Under the pieces are notes generated by a model, which saw nothing but the letters and a program-made list of their open reading frames with translations, was not told the origin of the DNA and made no database searches. Positions 1-11,873 of a DNA stretch of 64,000 nucleotides are shown piece by piece. A program made the position numbers and the translations under genes. Source of the stretch: Daucus carota subsp. sativus (Eukaryota > Streptophyta > Magnoliopsida > Apiales > Apiaceae); the NCBI RefSeq assembly GCF_001625215.2, contig NC_030382.2:34086610-34150609 (forward strand). Reading direction: 5' to 3'. Within the stretch, counting starts at the first letter, position 1. The number at the start of each line of letters is the position of its first letter.

Positions 1-696
1 CGGCTCGAAAACATGATACATGTCTCATATCCGTTTTGAAAACGATCCAAATATGGCGGAAAAATTAAGCCCGTATAATATATGATCCCGGATACGAGCA
101 CGCTTATACCCGCTCAGATTCGGTCTCATATAACTTTTCATAATATGATCCAACCCGAATAACCGAATATGATCCACGGTTCATATTCGATTCAAATTCA
201 TATACATATTATATTTTAACACCATCATATTTGCAAGTAAATAGTCATCATTTTATAAAATTTTAATATCTTATTTAAGTTTATATCTTCATAAAATATG
301 ATTTATTTAATGTGATCATACTTATTATCTTCATATATATTTAATAAATGATATATATCAACATATAACTATATGTTTTAATTTAAAATTATTATACTTT
401 ATAATATTATGTTTACTTAGACTAATGATAGTTATTTGAACAGCTGAAATAATAATGATACTTAGTGGTAGTGGATCATATCTGGCTCATATTCGATGGA
501 TCATAAACTACCCGGTTAAAAAATCGAAAATACGATACTGGATCATATCCGGTTCAGATCCGAATCTCAAATACTCGGGATCGGTTTAGATCCGAATAAA
601 ACGATCCCAGACCCAAATCTGGACAAGCTAAATATAATATGATCCGGTACTTGAGCAGAGGGGTACCCGGGATCACCGGATCATTTTACAGCCCTA
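1..696. repeat. hAT-like non-autonomous element, left end outside window
   Basis: The stretch is AT-rich and filled with variants of GGATCATATCCGG and GATCCGAAT. It ends in TTTTACAGCCCTA, which closely resembles the right terminus TTTGACAGCCCTA of the complete 532-bp hAT-type MITE at 39141. The left terminus is not in the window, so the target duplication cannot be tested. No coding sequence is seen. Assignment to hAT rests on the terminal similarity only. Confidence 0.5.
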
Positions 697-909
697 AGGA
701 TAAGCGCTCGGCAACCCTTAACACGAAGAGACATTTTACGGTGGTCACATTTGAATTCACTGTGTAATTAACGCATAAAATTAAATTTTATATTTATAGA
801 TAAAGGTTTATGAGGTGTACGACAGCATTGCAACGTGTCTTCACCACAGCACGACACGCCGGTTCAAGTGCCAGCATTTACAAACAGTTTTGACAATAAA
901 CAACTGCAA

Positions 910-1644
910 TTAAATGCTCATGAGCCTGGTCAAGGACCTTGCAGGTTGACCCATCGGTTTAGACCCTATTCTAGAATCCGACCCGACCCTTACATCCAGC
1001 CCAGTACCCCTATTCACACTTGCACAATTCAGCAATTGCGGCAAAGAAGAAGACGATGAGGAATAAACCATTCTATTACAGCTGTGGTTTGAGCTCAAAC
1101 CGGACCGAACCGGGTCAGGACCCACCCGATCGATATCAATAACCACATCAACCCGGTTACGACCCGGCTCCGAAACCGGACACAACTGAACCGGAGCTCT
1201 ACACAACGGGCAAGTCGAATTCGACAAAAACCACATGTCAATACACTCCAAATGAAACCCGTGGTTACACCGGGGCAAGATCCGACCCGTTTCATTTTTC
1301 TCAAACTCGGACAAACAGACCGCGCAGTCAAGCGATGCGTTATTATCCTTGTTGACAAAAACAAACGTCGAAAGCGAATTTAAAATGGACGGCGCGAGCC
1401 CCTTTTCGGTAGAAGAGAGCGGCGAATCATCGGTAAATGAAGTGCGATGATGACGAAGACGGATTAGATTACGAGAGCGGCGGAGGAGAACGAAGCGAGA
1501 GTAGAGGTGAAAAATAGCGAAGGTGACGGAGAAAACGAAGAGTACAATGACGGAGATTAACATGACCTTGCTACTATAAGCATAGTTCGTGAGATGGGTG
1601 CTCGATTTTTCGATATTTACGTGCGGAGTGTATTTGTCATCCAT
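910..1644 (-). CDS. ATL-type RING-H2 E3 ubiquitin ligase, 244 aa
   Basis: Single-exon gene, as is usual for the plant ATL family of membrane-anchored ubiquitin ligases. From the ATG at 1644 the protein has one hydrophobic segment (about residues 26-48), a basic juxtamembrane stretch, the GLx motif of ATL proteins (GLA, 82-84) and a RING-H2 finger with C107, C110, C126, H128, H131, C134, C145 and C148, plus the conserved W138 (IDMWF) thought to contact the E2. The C-terminal tail is Ser- and Arg-rich and low in complexity. The frame stays open upstream to 1716, but only through a GTG, so MDDKY is taken as the start. It likely ubiquitinates membrane or secretory-pathway targets; many ATLs respond to elicitors, but nothing here shows that for this gene. 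Confidence 0.9.
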   Translation of the reverse strand: MDDKYTPHVNIEKSSTHLTNYAYSSKVMLISVIVLFVFSVTFAIFHLYSRFVLLRRSRNLIRLRHHRTSFTDDSPLSSTEKGLAPSILNSLSTFVFVNKDNNASLDCAVCLSEFEKNETGRILPRCNHGFHLECIDMWFLSNSTCPLCRAPVQLCPVSEPGRNRVDVVIDIDRVGPDPVRSGLSSNHSCNRMVYSSSSSSLPQLLNCASVNRGTGLDVRVGSDSRIGSKPMGQPARSLTRLMSI

Positions 1645-2165
1645 GTTAATTTGATGTTTTCTGGTGTTTGTGTTCGATGAGAGAATTTTCGATATGTTGT
1701 GTGTGCGTATAGACACTGGAGAGGAAGGATGGTGTGGTATATAATGAGTGAGTTGGCTAGAGATGATTCGGTGAAAGTCGGGGGTAGAGAGATATTTATA
1801 TGCATGCAGAAAGCAGAATTTAGAGTCGGTTTGTTCCTATGTGATTGTGCAACTTGGTAAAATCTAGATTGTAACACATTATAGTTTTTTGTCAAATGAG
1901 TACATTTCAACCTTAAAACTTATCTCTCTTCATTTTGGCTTAATTTTAAAAAATATATTTAGTTATAAATGAAGACAATTAATAAATGAGATATAATTTT
2001 TAATTTATATATTTGAATAACTTTTTTTAATATTCACAAGTATAAAAATTATCCATATAATAATAAAAAATGATAGAGTATTTTCAAAGTGTTCCTACTT
2101 ATTTTGATAAAATCAAATTTCAAACACAATAATTCATTTAAGAAACTAGTATTTTCAATTTCTTA
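1645..2165. other. ATL upstream region, no gene
   Basis: AT-rich sequence upstream of the minus-strand ATL gene, presumably its 5'UTR and promoter. CTATTATA-like and TATAAATA-like stretches occur, for example around 1794-1800 (minus strand TATAAATAT), about 150 bp before the ATG. No further coding potential was recognised. Confidence 0.4.
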
Positions 2166-2406
2166 TACTCCCTCGGTCCCCCGTGCACCGTGGTAGTTTA
2201 CATGCACTGTTTGCACGCATTTTGAGACTCCTATAAAGTATAGTTTCATGACTTTTTTTTTTATTTTGTTTTTTGAATAAAAGTTTAAACATCAAATTTT
2301 TATTCAGAGAATAAAAATTTAAAAAAAAATTACGGAACTATATTTTAAATGAGTGTGAAAAAACGTGCCAAAAAATAACGTAAAGAAAAGAGGGACAGAG
2401 GGAGTA
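2166..2406. mobile_element. Stowaway MITE (Tc1/mariner-type)
   Basis: A 241-bp unit bounded by TA dinucleotides. The left end reads TACTCCCTCGGTCCC and the right end GGGACAGAGGGAGTA, the standard Stowaway termini. The interior is an imperfect AT-rich palindrome with no ORF. It shares internal sequence (GCACGCATTTTGAGACTCC) with the copy at 3599. Confidence 0.85.
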
Positions 2407-3598
2407 TAATGTTTAAGTTAGAATTGACTTATAATCTTTTTACACAAAGAACACATAAATTAGGAGTTATAAATCAGGAGCATGTAAAAACATCTCGATT
2501 TTTATTATGAACATGATTTTATGTATGAGTTAAGTTCTATGGAGTACACAAAAACATTGGAGTATTGGAGTACAAGTCTTAATTTTTTAGTTTAAATATA
2601 AATAATATATTTGATTATGCAAATTTATATACAATCTATCATTTATAAGTTGTCTTGCACATAATTGTCTATCAATCGTTAATATCTTTCAACTTTAACA
2701 AGTATTAACATTATTGTTCTGCTTATTAGTTATATTGCAGAACATAGAGTCCTATAATTTATAAAAGTCATTATTCTATCTTTTGATTAGAATGTTTATG
2801 TTGTAGAATATAATGTGCAGGTTATTAAATGTTTCCGAATATTATTGAACAAAAAAAATTAAAATTTAGATGAATGAATACATTTTATCCAATTTTGTAC
2901 TCCAATACCCCAATATTTTATGTACTCCATAGAACTTTACTCTTTATATGATTATGAAAATATAATTTAACTTTTCAAACATAAATCATGATTCGTAAAA
3001 AATAAGTAGGGCCGAACATGCTCATGTTTATAGCTAAAGCCTAAAACAAGAAATGAGTTTAAAAGGTAGAACAAAAAGTGCAAGAGAAGAATTTATTGAT
3101 ATTGAAAGGAAGGCATCCAACCTCAGTACACAAGAGGGGAATTAAAAGAGCATCATCTAAAGCTTTAGTACAGCCTGCAACATGCATATTATATCCGACC
3201 TTATCTGGGTGATTTGAGTGGACACTCTCCCATAATCTGATCATTTCGTGATTCAAGAGGCAGAGGCATGGGAGACGGGGGCAATTTGGTGTTCTCAAAG
3301 CTAAATGCCGAAAGCTCACTTGCGAATAAAGCATAGCAAAGGATGAGTAGCTTTCCTTGTGATTATATGCTATTCCGGCTATTCATAAAAATCTTCCCAC
3401 TTGTACCATTCAAAATACCAGAATTATATGAACGTACACCTACTTGTACTTGTATTAGGTCTTATCCAGAGTATTTAACAGCAAGCATCCGCTTTATTTA
3501 TTCAATCTTTCAAGGAAACAATGAAGAATTTTGTAAGGCAGTTAATAACTTAGTTTGAGATTCAAAAATAGGTGGAACAAAGTAATGAACAAAGAGAT
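2407..3598. other. Intergenic, possible decayed terminal exon
   Basis: Mostly AT-rich, no gene recognised. At about 3215-3330 on the minus strand one frame reads FASELSAFSFENTKLPPSP and on through MGECPLKSPR to a stop, with exon-like base composition. No start, splice context or family could be recognised, so this is at most a gene remnant. Confidence 0.25.
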
Positions 3599-3838
3599 AT
3601 TCCCTCCGTCCCATCAAGTTCTTTACGCTACTTTTTGGCATGTATTTTAAGATTTCTGTAAAGTATAGTTTCATAATGTTTTTTTTCAAAAAAGCTCATG
3701 GAAAAAAAAAGTTTGACGTGTAAATTTTTATTCAAAAAATAAATAAATTAAAAAAATGCTATTGAACTATACTTTACATAGGAGTCTCAAAATGCGTGCA
3801 AACAGTGAACGTAAACATCCTGGTGGGACGGAAGGAGT
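3599..3838. mobile_element. Stowaway MITE, second copy
   Basis: Left end TTCCCTCCGTCCC, right end GGGACGGAAGGAGTA, about 240 bp. The interior is homologous to the MITE at 2166 in inverted order (CATAGGAGTCTCAAAATGCG near the right arm). The left TA target dinucleotide appears altered. No coding capacity. Confidence 0.8.
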
Positions 3839-5592
3839 AGTAATATACTTTACTGAAAAGGGCTACGTTTCTTCACAATTAGATCACACACTGTATATAT
3901 ACATACACATACACACATATATATAAATCAAAAACTCTACTACCCTTCTCACTGCTTAAACTCCCCTTCAAACTAATGAATTAAAAGAAAGTTGTTTAAT
4001 ATTCCCCCCCAAGTCGTTGAATACAATAAGAAATTCTTGGAACAAACTACTACTTGTTTCTAATAAACAATTAAATTATATTATATTACTGTTTTTAATA
4101 AACAATTAGATTAGATTGTATTACATATAATTTTCATTGTCCTGACAGATGCTTCATTTCTTGTCATTAGAAGATTATTATGTCTTAGACGTTTTCCAAT
4201 CATTTGAGGACAATTTTAAACACATTCAAGTCCTGATTTTTCTTGTCATTTGAGGACTTGTTTCACATTTTCACACAAATGTTCCGGTCATTTGAGGACT
4301 ATTTTTGTCGACACTTTTGTTTGTTTGAGGAAAGTTTATGACTGTTGGATCATGTCCTTCAATGACGTCATTTCTCTCTTAATCTCTCTTATTCCTTATC
4401 GTCCATTTATCGTTATTTTCAAAAAAAGTTTTTCAAGAGCTCTAGTTGAGATCTGCCTTAACAAAAATGGCGCAGGAATTTAATTGGAGATTTAAGGCAC
4501 AATTATACTAGCCTGGTTACGCAAGCGCTGTTTAATTTGATTAGTTACCCCTTCTTGCCCCTTAACAGCGACTGGGACAGTTGTGAGTCGAAGAACATTT
4601 AGAGCATTGATAAAATTTTCTCCATAAGTTCTATTCAGCATGATGTTGAACACACATTTCATACGTTCTAGTGGGCATAATATTGAACACAAACTTCATT
4701 TGTTGTTTGGAATGATATAATAGCATGTATTTGGTGCTGTTTTTGATAAAAAAAAATACATTTTATTTAGTTATACGAGATTGTCTTAATAATTGATTGT
4801 TTTCACCACGATAAAATACCGAGGGAAAAAAACTTTAAAATGAATGTCTAAACCGCATATTGGCTAATAAATCCTGCATGCTCATTAAAAATACAACGTA
4901 ATCTCTTTGTGCGAAAAATTAGTTAAATAGATTGCTACAAAAACGCTTGCAAGGAGTTGGGGCCCTTAAAATATGAAAAATGCTAAATATCTCAGAATTT
5001 GTTCCTAAATTTATGTGGTAATACCAGATTAGTTACACTCATACTAATAAATAATGAGACCCTGTATGCACATAAACCACCCAACCAAAATTCGTCATAT
5101 GTCTGTCACGTCTTTTGAAAAAATTATTTGAAAACAAATTTTGGGATTCTTAACACTACCCTTAAAATATTGTTATATAATCTACTATATAATTTGACAA
5201 AGAACTTCAATAAACATTACTAGAGCAAGGAACATAATGAAAAATTATAAATATAATTTAAAGGAGAAATAACAATATGTAAGATAATAGCGAACGAATT
5301 TTGTGAAAATAGTGAGGAAATGGGAACATTCCACTCAAAATAAGTGTGTTAATTTTTATTTTAGATAGTATGAAATGATATGATGAAAATTATAAATATT
5401 TATCCGATATTTCTTAATATAGTAGAAATTTGATTTTAATCCCTCACCGTTCCATTCAAATAAACACAAGTAAAATACAGCTACAATCTGCTTGCTCTTT
5501 CCACCGGCTAACAAATTTATACCTTACATTCACATAAATTATTAAATAAAAACCCAAAAATAGCACGGCGATTTCTTTTTCTTCTTCGTTCC
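3839..5592. other. Intergenic, no gene seen
   Basis: AT-rich. Contains a short AC/AT microsatellite (about 3894-3925) and three direct repeats of CATTTGAGGAC between 4200 and 4300. No coding, RNA or transposon structure could be supported. Confidence 0.4.
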
Positions 5593-6108
5593 CACGTGGA
5601 TTATCTACTGTAGTTGGTGTCTTGGTGATTTAATAGTAGTCACCGATGCGAGTGTGGTTTGGGTTTAGTTCTGGGCCAAAAATCATGTTGTTCAAACTTT
5701 TGAAATGCTGGCCCAATTAACGCCTATCATTTCTTATCAGATGATATCAATTATCAACCCACTCCGTCTTAAGTCGTTGAATTTAGTTTTAACAAAATAT
5801 CGGCAACAGAAAGAAATAAGTCGTGCCATGTGATCGACTTGTTTCGGGAAATGATAGGTAAACACGTGGAGCCTAAGCACAAATAACGTGTGTAAGTGTT
5901 GCACAATCTCAAATCTATCGTCCAGTGCTCGTAAAAAAAACTGCGAGATCATAGCTAAATAATTATCATAAAATCCCGTGCGCAAGATGAAATTCGTGGC
6001 GTCACACTTGAACATCCAACGCATTTAATTCCTAGTCCTACACTGACAAGTTCACCAAAGACTACCGAGCCTTAATCTCATCGCAGAAAGGTCTTAAACA
6101 CCCACGTG
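5593..6108 (+). promoter_or_regulatory. Three G-boxes upstream of the DUF538 gene
   Basis: CACGTG palindromes occur at 5593-5598, 5863-5868 and 6103-6108, the last 83 bp before the ATG. G-boxes bind bZIP and bHLH factors and often mediate ABA or light responses. The motifs are seen directly; regulation is inferred. Confidence 0.5.
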
Positions 6109-6190
6109 GCCCATCACTCAACCATTCTTCTACTGAGTTCTACATATACAAACACACACCTAACACCTTGTTCTAAACTCAACAAACACA

Positions 6191-6688
6191 ATGTCTTCAC
6201 TTCACCTTCTCATCTCCCTCCTCATATCTCTCCCTCTCCTCTCCACCTCCACTCCCTCAGTCTACGAAGTCCTCCAACAATACAACTTCCCTGTAGGCCT
6301 GCTCCCCGTCGGCATAACACGATACGAACTCGACACGAACACGGGCAAGTTCCAAGTCTATTTGGACGATTCGTGCCAGTTTGACGTGGAAGGCTACACG
6401 CTCAAGTACAAGTCGACTATATCCGGGACGATCTCGACGAACAAGCTCAAGGATTTGAGCGGGATAAGTGTGAAGGTGCTGCTGTTTTGGTTGAATATCG
6501 GTGAAGTTAGTAGAGACGGGGATGAATTGGAGTTTTCGGTAGGGATTGTTTCGGCGGATTTTGATGTTGAGAATTTCGAGGAGAGTCCGCAGTGTGGGTG
6601 TGGGTTTGATTGTAACGGCGGCGTTGGAATGGGGAAGAGAGATAGATCGTGGTATTTGAATCGGTTTCTTTATCCTTCGTTAGATTAG
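6191..6688 (+). CDS. Secreted DUF538 protein, 165 aa
   Basis: Single-exon gene. The N-terminus (residues 1 to about 21) is a Leu/Ser-rich hydrophobic signal peptide. The DUF538 domain follows with its usual order of motifs: VYEVLQQYNFPVGLLPVG, TRYELD, a single Cys in DDSCQF, GYTLKYKSTISGTIS, LSGISVKVLLFWLNIGEV, then LEFSVGIVSADF and the cysteine-rich ESPQCGCGFDCNGG near the C-terminus. Length is normal for the family. DUF538 proteins are plant-specific and stress-inducible; biochemical roles proposed for them (lipid binding, chlorophyll hydrolysis) are unsettled, so no enzyme name is given. The 5' flank carries G-boxes. Confidence 0.92.
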   Translation: MSSLHLLISLLISLPLLSTSTPSVYEVLQQYNFPVGLLPVGITRYELDTNTGKFQVYLDDSCQFDVEGYTLKYKSTISGTISTNKLKDLSGISVKVLLFWLNIGEVSRDGDELEFSVGIVSADFDVENFEESPQCGCGFDCNGGVGMGKRDRSWYLNRFLYPSLD

Positions 6689-7819
6689 CAGTGTGGTTTC
6701 GAGAGCAAGAAAGGAGTATGATCGAACAAATATAAATTAAGTTGCAAAATAACATGCAGTATGTTAGAAATGTAGAAAATGTTCGAAGAAGAATAAAATC
6801 TGTTGGAAGACGATGTGTTAGTAATCGATGTACTCTATTCAGTAGTTTCCATTATTGTATTTAACTAATATCGTTAGAAATGCTTATATGATTTTTATGT
6901 GTTTTTCAACTCACAATTTATATTATTTCGATAAATGATTAAAATTTGTTAGCACCAAAAATATTCCAACCTACTCTCCTGAGTCTCGATGAATAAATTG
7001 TCTTTGGAACCATACAATTTATTTTATTAAAATATTATTTAAAAATAATTTATTAATATATTTAACTTAGTAATTTATCGAATAATAACACCAGAGATGT
7101 ATTTAATGAATGTTTATAAATTTAGTTAAACTGTCATGTTGTTATTAAAGCTATAGATTCATTTTTGAAATCATATTGAGAAGAAGGCTACTAATAATCA
7201 TCCTCAAAACGCGGTAGTGTTCGATATTAGTTTTCCAATTATTAGTTTACAGAAAATTACTTTAAGACCTTGTCTCAGACTCTCTTGTTCTCAGCAAAGG
7301 ACTTGGAGTACGCATCAAATGGCTTCCCAGAACTTCACATTGCTGCGCCGCTGTATAGACTCTTCAACAAAAGAGTGAGATCATATTTCAATTTGGTGAT
7401 GATAAACGTGATAAAACTGTAGATTCAGCTAAATTTGATAGAAATTACAAGATTAAGTGGTATAAAAGATGATTATAAAGTGATAAAAACATGCTTGAAA
7501 GTGTTGACTAAAGCGGTAGAGTATAAAGAGGCCTGCCATTTTCTAAAAGGAACAATCATATTCTTTGACCAGATTAGCCAAGAGGCCCGAGACCATTTAG
7601 TCCAAACATAAGGCTTCATTTTTTTAGACTTAAATTAAGCTTTCCCATTAACCTTGGCAATTCTTTACAGTTGATAGTTTCTCTCATTATTTTCACCCTT
7701 CAAGGCTACAATACATCCCTGATTTTATTCGGTTTTTCACCTAAAAAGTATAATTCTAGGATATTTTGACTGTCCAGCTCATGTGACCCTACGTATAGAA
7801 TGACAAGATATTTACAAGA
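6689..7819. other. Intergenic, no gene seen
   Basis: AT-rich 3' flank of the DUF538 gene and pre-insertion sequence of the LTR element. No transposon termini or coding sequence were recognised. Confidence 0.4.
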
Positions 7820-7878
7820 CTGACTCGCCATTCTGGAAAGCAGTTGAACATATGACAGTCTCTCCGGACCATGTTATC
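7820..7878. repeat. 59-bp flanking direct repeat, left copy
   Basis: Fifty-nine bases starting CTGACTCGCC and ending CATGTTATC lie directly against the left LTR. The same 59 bases, without a mismatch by eye, directly follow the right LTR at 13489-13547. The position is that of a target-site duplication, but LTR elements normally duplicate only 4-6 bp. Confidence 0.95.
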
Positions 7879-9493
7879 TGTTGATAGAGGAATTTGGTAA
7901 TCAACAAAGATGAGGTTCATGGCCGGAATCAAGATCCGTGACGGTGGTTTTGGTCGCCGGAGAGTGGTGGTTGTTTGTTTTAGGGGGTGGCTGAGATTAG
8001 GGTTTTGAGTTGGTCTCACGTGCTCTCAACTCATGATCCCCCAATGTGCCTACGTACCCCTATTTATAGGGGATCAAGCCATACGTAGTTCTATTGGACC
8101 AAGAGTCCTAGTTTGATCAGGACTAGGCCTCTTGGCGATAAGGTCGGAGATAGGCCGAAGGCCCATCTTGGAGAATCCTACTCCTGTTAGAATTAGTCTT
8201 GAGTATGACTACCCCAGACTCCTAATCCAAATAGATCACGGATTCAACGATATCTCCACTACGAGAGATAGCATCTACCACGACTCTTATGGAGAAGTTA
8301 TCTGGGAGAGCCATGGCTAACCCCTCGAGGTGCAGGGACATGTCCTCACCTCTCGGTGAGGTCTTCATCTTCAAACAAGGTAGACAAGGAGCCGAATTAC
8401 ACGATCGTCTCAATCCCCCGATGAGGGCTAACTCACCAGAATACAGGATCCAGACATATGATCGGCCTTCGTGTTACCCCGGAGGGCCTTCAAGAGCCAT
8501 GATCACCTCAAGCCCCCACACGAGGGTTAACTCGGCAGATAGCAGGATTGAGGATTGTAGATCATGCCCGGATGAGCCCGGGAACTATCAGATGAGCCTG
8601 ATAACTACCAAATGAGCTTGGTAACTAGTCTTCATATCCCTCGGAAGGGTTGTCACGGAGACTCACTCATCCTCTTTCTTTCATCATGTATTTCATAACT
8701 ATGCCTCTTCTGAGTCAAAGGACGCGCCCTGATAGGGAGGACGTGTCCTTCCCAATTCCCGTCTTCATCCCTGTTTACTGGACAAGAGACCGCACCTCCC
8801 GGGCCATGTCTGGGGAGGGCGCGTCCTTCCCTTATCTTGTCTTCAATCCTCCTTACTGGACAAGAGACCACACCTCCCGGGCCATGTCTGGGGAGGGCGC
8901 GTCCTCCCCTCCACATGATATACAAAAACGGCTACAACACCTCGGAAGAGTCGTCGTATCCCCCGGAGGGGTCGTCATATCCCCCCGGAGGGGTAGGTCT
9001 TCCTATCCCCGGAGGGACGGTCTTCGTCTCCCTCGGAAGGGTTGTCTCAGCGAATGTACACTCTCTCATAAGAAGAGCCTTCTTACAACACATCAGACAG
9101 GTCCTTCTTTAACATGAGGTCGCGCCCCCGGGGAGGCGAGGACACCCCGTTAAAGGCACGCCCTTGGTCTTCATCTCATTGTCAACTTCTTACAAGGGAC
9201 GCGCCCCTCGGTCACCTCCGAAGAGGGCGTGCCCTCCTCCACATATTACAGGACGTGGGTGGACGGAGGTCGGTCGCGTCTCTCCATCAACACTCTCAAG
9301 TAAGGCGTCCCTCCTTGTGACTCGGAGGACGCGTCCTTTTCAAGCAACACCAAGGGTCGGTCGCGTCCTCACTTTATAAGCAGGAGGACGCGTCCTTCCT
9401 TTATATAGGACTCTTAGCCCAATTCATGTCTTACTTAGTTAAACTAAGTACATACTTGGCCCAACAAGGACCTAGCCAAATTTGGCTATAACA
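7879..9493 (-). repeat. Long terminal repeat (3' LTR in minus orientation)
   Basis: 1,615 bp. Contains a TATA-like CCTATAAATA on the minus strand at 8061-8070, about 180 bp from the LTR edge, giving a long U3 and short R-U5. Inside is a tandem pair of roughly 75-bp units (about 8768-8910) sharing ACTGGACAAGAGACC and GGGCCATGTCTGGGGAGGGC, and many CCCGGAGGG or CCTCGGAAGGG repeats. All open frames are the same as in the right LTR. Confidence 0.9.
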
Positions 9494-9510
9494 AGTACTC
9501 CCCAAATTTT
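9494..9510 (-). other. Polypurine tract of the LTR element
   Basis: Read on the minus strand, the 17 bases directly before the LTR are AAATTTGGGGAGTACT-like and purine-rich, in the place where plus-strand DNA synthesis is primed. Position fits; the purine run is interrupted, so this is moderate evidence. Confidence 0.55.
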
Positions 9511-10341
9511 CTTGATATTGGAGATATCAGGGAAATTTTTACTCCATACCACACATCCTCTTCCGAGAGGGCGTCCGCCCATAGAGGCGTGACGTAAGCC
9601 ACTTCTATTCCTCGACATTCCAAGATGCAGGCTGTGCACAAGCCTTGCATGTATATAATGTCGGTGTCTTTGATCATTTAGCAAAGTTGCTAAGCATGAG
9701 GCTGTCGCGTCTTCTTGATGTGTTCATAAATAATAAGCAATCTTTATGTAGACAAAAGAAAACAGGGGGCGCGGCCTATCTGTTGTTGACAGTGGCGCAG
9801 CTTCGCTTATTCCTTCCAAAGGACACATTCAACCATAACATTCGCGCCAATGAACTTCAACAAAAGAAGGGCGCGCCCTCGCTGTGCGAAGGTTTGTGGG
9901 TTTTTTTTTTTTTTAGCCTTAGTGTGTCCATGGTACCTGGGAATAGTAAATATAAGGCGCGACTTACAGAGTGGCGCTGCCTTGTTATAACATGACCCCT
10001 TTTAATTCTTTTTGTTAAAGAATTGCCTAAGCAGAGGGCGCGGCTGATGGCGCTGCCTTGCAATATTTCTTTTCTTTCAAGGACTGTATAAGCAGAGGGC
10101 GCAGCCTTACTTGTAATGTGGGCTCTTTTGATCTTTTCCAAGGATTAAGTAGAGGGCGCGGCCTTTGGCGCAGCTTTACTTTTTCACGCGTGAATCACTT
10201 GCTTAAGAAAATCAAGAGGACCACTCCCCAGTCCATACATCTTCCCATATGGGGCATCACGAATCTTATCGTGGTTTTCATAACTCCGGTGCATCGCACA
10301 GGTCCCAGAGCTCATAGATCAATGGGGAATGAATAGTATAA

Positions 10342-10556
10342 AATGTTATCCAGAGCATATCATGGATATGTAAGATCCAGAGCGTATCATGGATGCGCAA
10401 GTATAATGTCCAGAGCGTATCATGGATGCGCAAATATAGTATCCGGAGCGTATCATGGATATGTAAATAATCATAGCATCCAGAGTAGATCGTGGATGAC
10501 ATCCAGAGCGTATCATGGATGGTTAAAATTCATAGTACCCAGAGCTGGTCATGGAT
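10342..10556. repeat. Minisatellite inside the LTR element
   Basis: About seven degenerate units of 22-37 bp, each built on ATCCAGAGCGTATCATGGAT followed by a variable spacer (GCGCAAGTATA, ATGTAAATAA and others). Spacer length varies, so this is a clustered motif array more than a strict tandem repeat. Confidence 0.85.
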
Positions 10557-11490
10557 AATTTGGTAACCTTTGAAAGGCCTTAAGTGTACCTTGATCAAAG
10601 ACCTTGCAGGTATCATGCTACGTTCCTGTAGAACGGAGGGCGCGCCCTCATCAAGATGGACAGCTCCTTTAGCATGTTGGACTTGACCTGCACTTTATCA
10701 TGTATACGACTTAATACTGATGGTCAGTGTTACCTCACGACGCGCCCTGTTGGGGGAAGACGCGTCCTCCCAAATTATCAACCCTGGAAACGTGACTTTG
10801 AAACTCGGGGTGCGTCCAACTAGGAGGAGGTGCGTCTTTGAAGCATATTCCTCCTCAACCTTATTATCCTGGGGGCGCGCCTTCATGCGCTTCCTCAAGT
10901 GATGAGTACTTCCGAGAGGGCGCGCCCTAGGGAGGGACGTGACCTCTTCAAGACTAGTGAGCTCTTTCCTGAGTATGTTTGTCTCTTCGGGAGGGCGCGC
11001 CTTGTTGGAGGAAAGTGCGACTACTCCTCATGGAGAAGAGGTGTACTCCTCTTAAAGGTAACACCATATTACCTGTGAATTTACACATGTAGTAGTCTTA
11101 GGGAACCAAATACTGAGGGAGTTTAGTATTTACCTGAGGGCGCGCCCGGTCAGGGGAAGGCGCGCATCCTTACGACTTTTCGAGCTAGGTTCCATCTCAA
11201 TAGCTCGCCCTTCGTAACTTTCCCGTTCATATCATCACATGTGGTCAGGCCTTCAACATGCGCCTCTCGCGAACCTCAAATTACTTGCTCTGGGGAGGGC
11301 GCGCCCCTTCAGAGAACCGTTGAGGCTTCCAGGGAGGCGATCTCCTTCTCGTAAAGACTCAAACCACAACAGACTTGTTAGCAATAACATGCGAAAGCAT
11401 TGTGAGAATCTTACCCGGAGGTGCGCCTTCTTCGGAGGTGTTAGGGAATTCGTTCCTCACGGTGGTAGTCGAGCACCACATCACTTGGAG

Positions 11491-11584
11491 GCGTACCCTG
11501 TCAGGGGGAGGTGTACCCTGTCCGGGGGAGGTGTACTCTGTCCGGGGGAGGCGTACTCTGTCCGGGGGAGGCGTACCCTCTTCG
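11491..11584. repeat. 20-bp tandem repeat inside the LTR element
   Basis: Four full units and one partial unit of GCGTACCCTGTCCGGGGGAG with single-base variants (GTGTACTCTG, CAGGGGGAG). The array creates a spurious open reading frame in several frames because 20 is not a multiple of three. Confidence 0.9.
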
Positions 11585-11851
11585 TAGGTGTCAGGTCTCC
11601 GAAAATCACATCCTTCGCTGACTTCCCGGTCCAGAAAACCCTGATCGCAAATTAGGTTACCTCCTAGAATTTCGTTGATGATCGTCCTCCTTCAAACTCC
11701 CGATGGAGATATCGTCCTTTTCCTGAAAAAGTAGATGAAGGTCTCCTCCTCTTTTGTGCTCTAGCCATCGCCCTGCCGGAAAACGCTCCTCCTCTACGTG
11801 CGAATCTCCGTCGTGTGACATCTCTTCCTCCTAAGATGAAGATCTTGAATA

Positions 11852-11870
11852 GCCCCTCCTTCTAGCGCCA
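11852..11870 (-). other. Primer-binding site, tRNA-Asn type
   Basis: Plus-strand sequence CCCCTCCTTCTAGCGCCA (11853-11870) matches, from memory, the 3' end of plant cytosolic tRNA-Asn including its CCA tail. On the minus strand it is therefore complementary to that tRNA and lies three bases after the LTR end, the position expected for priming. This fixes the element's orientation. Confidence 0.8.
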
Positions 11871-11873
11871 ATT

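Noticed and set aside
1645..1716. Longer N-terminus for the ATL protein
   Set aside because: The extra 24 codons begin at GTG, not ATG; the first ATG in frame is at 1644.
8132..9379. Open frames of 60-155 aa in the LTR as genes
   Set aside because: They recur unchanged in the second LTR, overlap in several frames and both strands, and follow the GC-rich internal repeats. No domain was recognised.
9494..11873. Plus-strand orientation of the LTR element
   Set aside because: No primer-binding site follows the left LTR on the plus strand, whereas a tRNA-Asn-complementary site lies exactly three bases from the right LTR on the minus strand.
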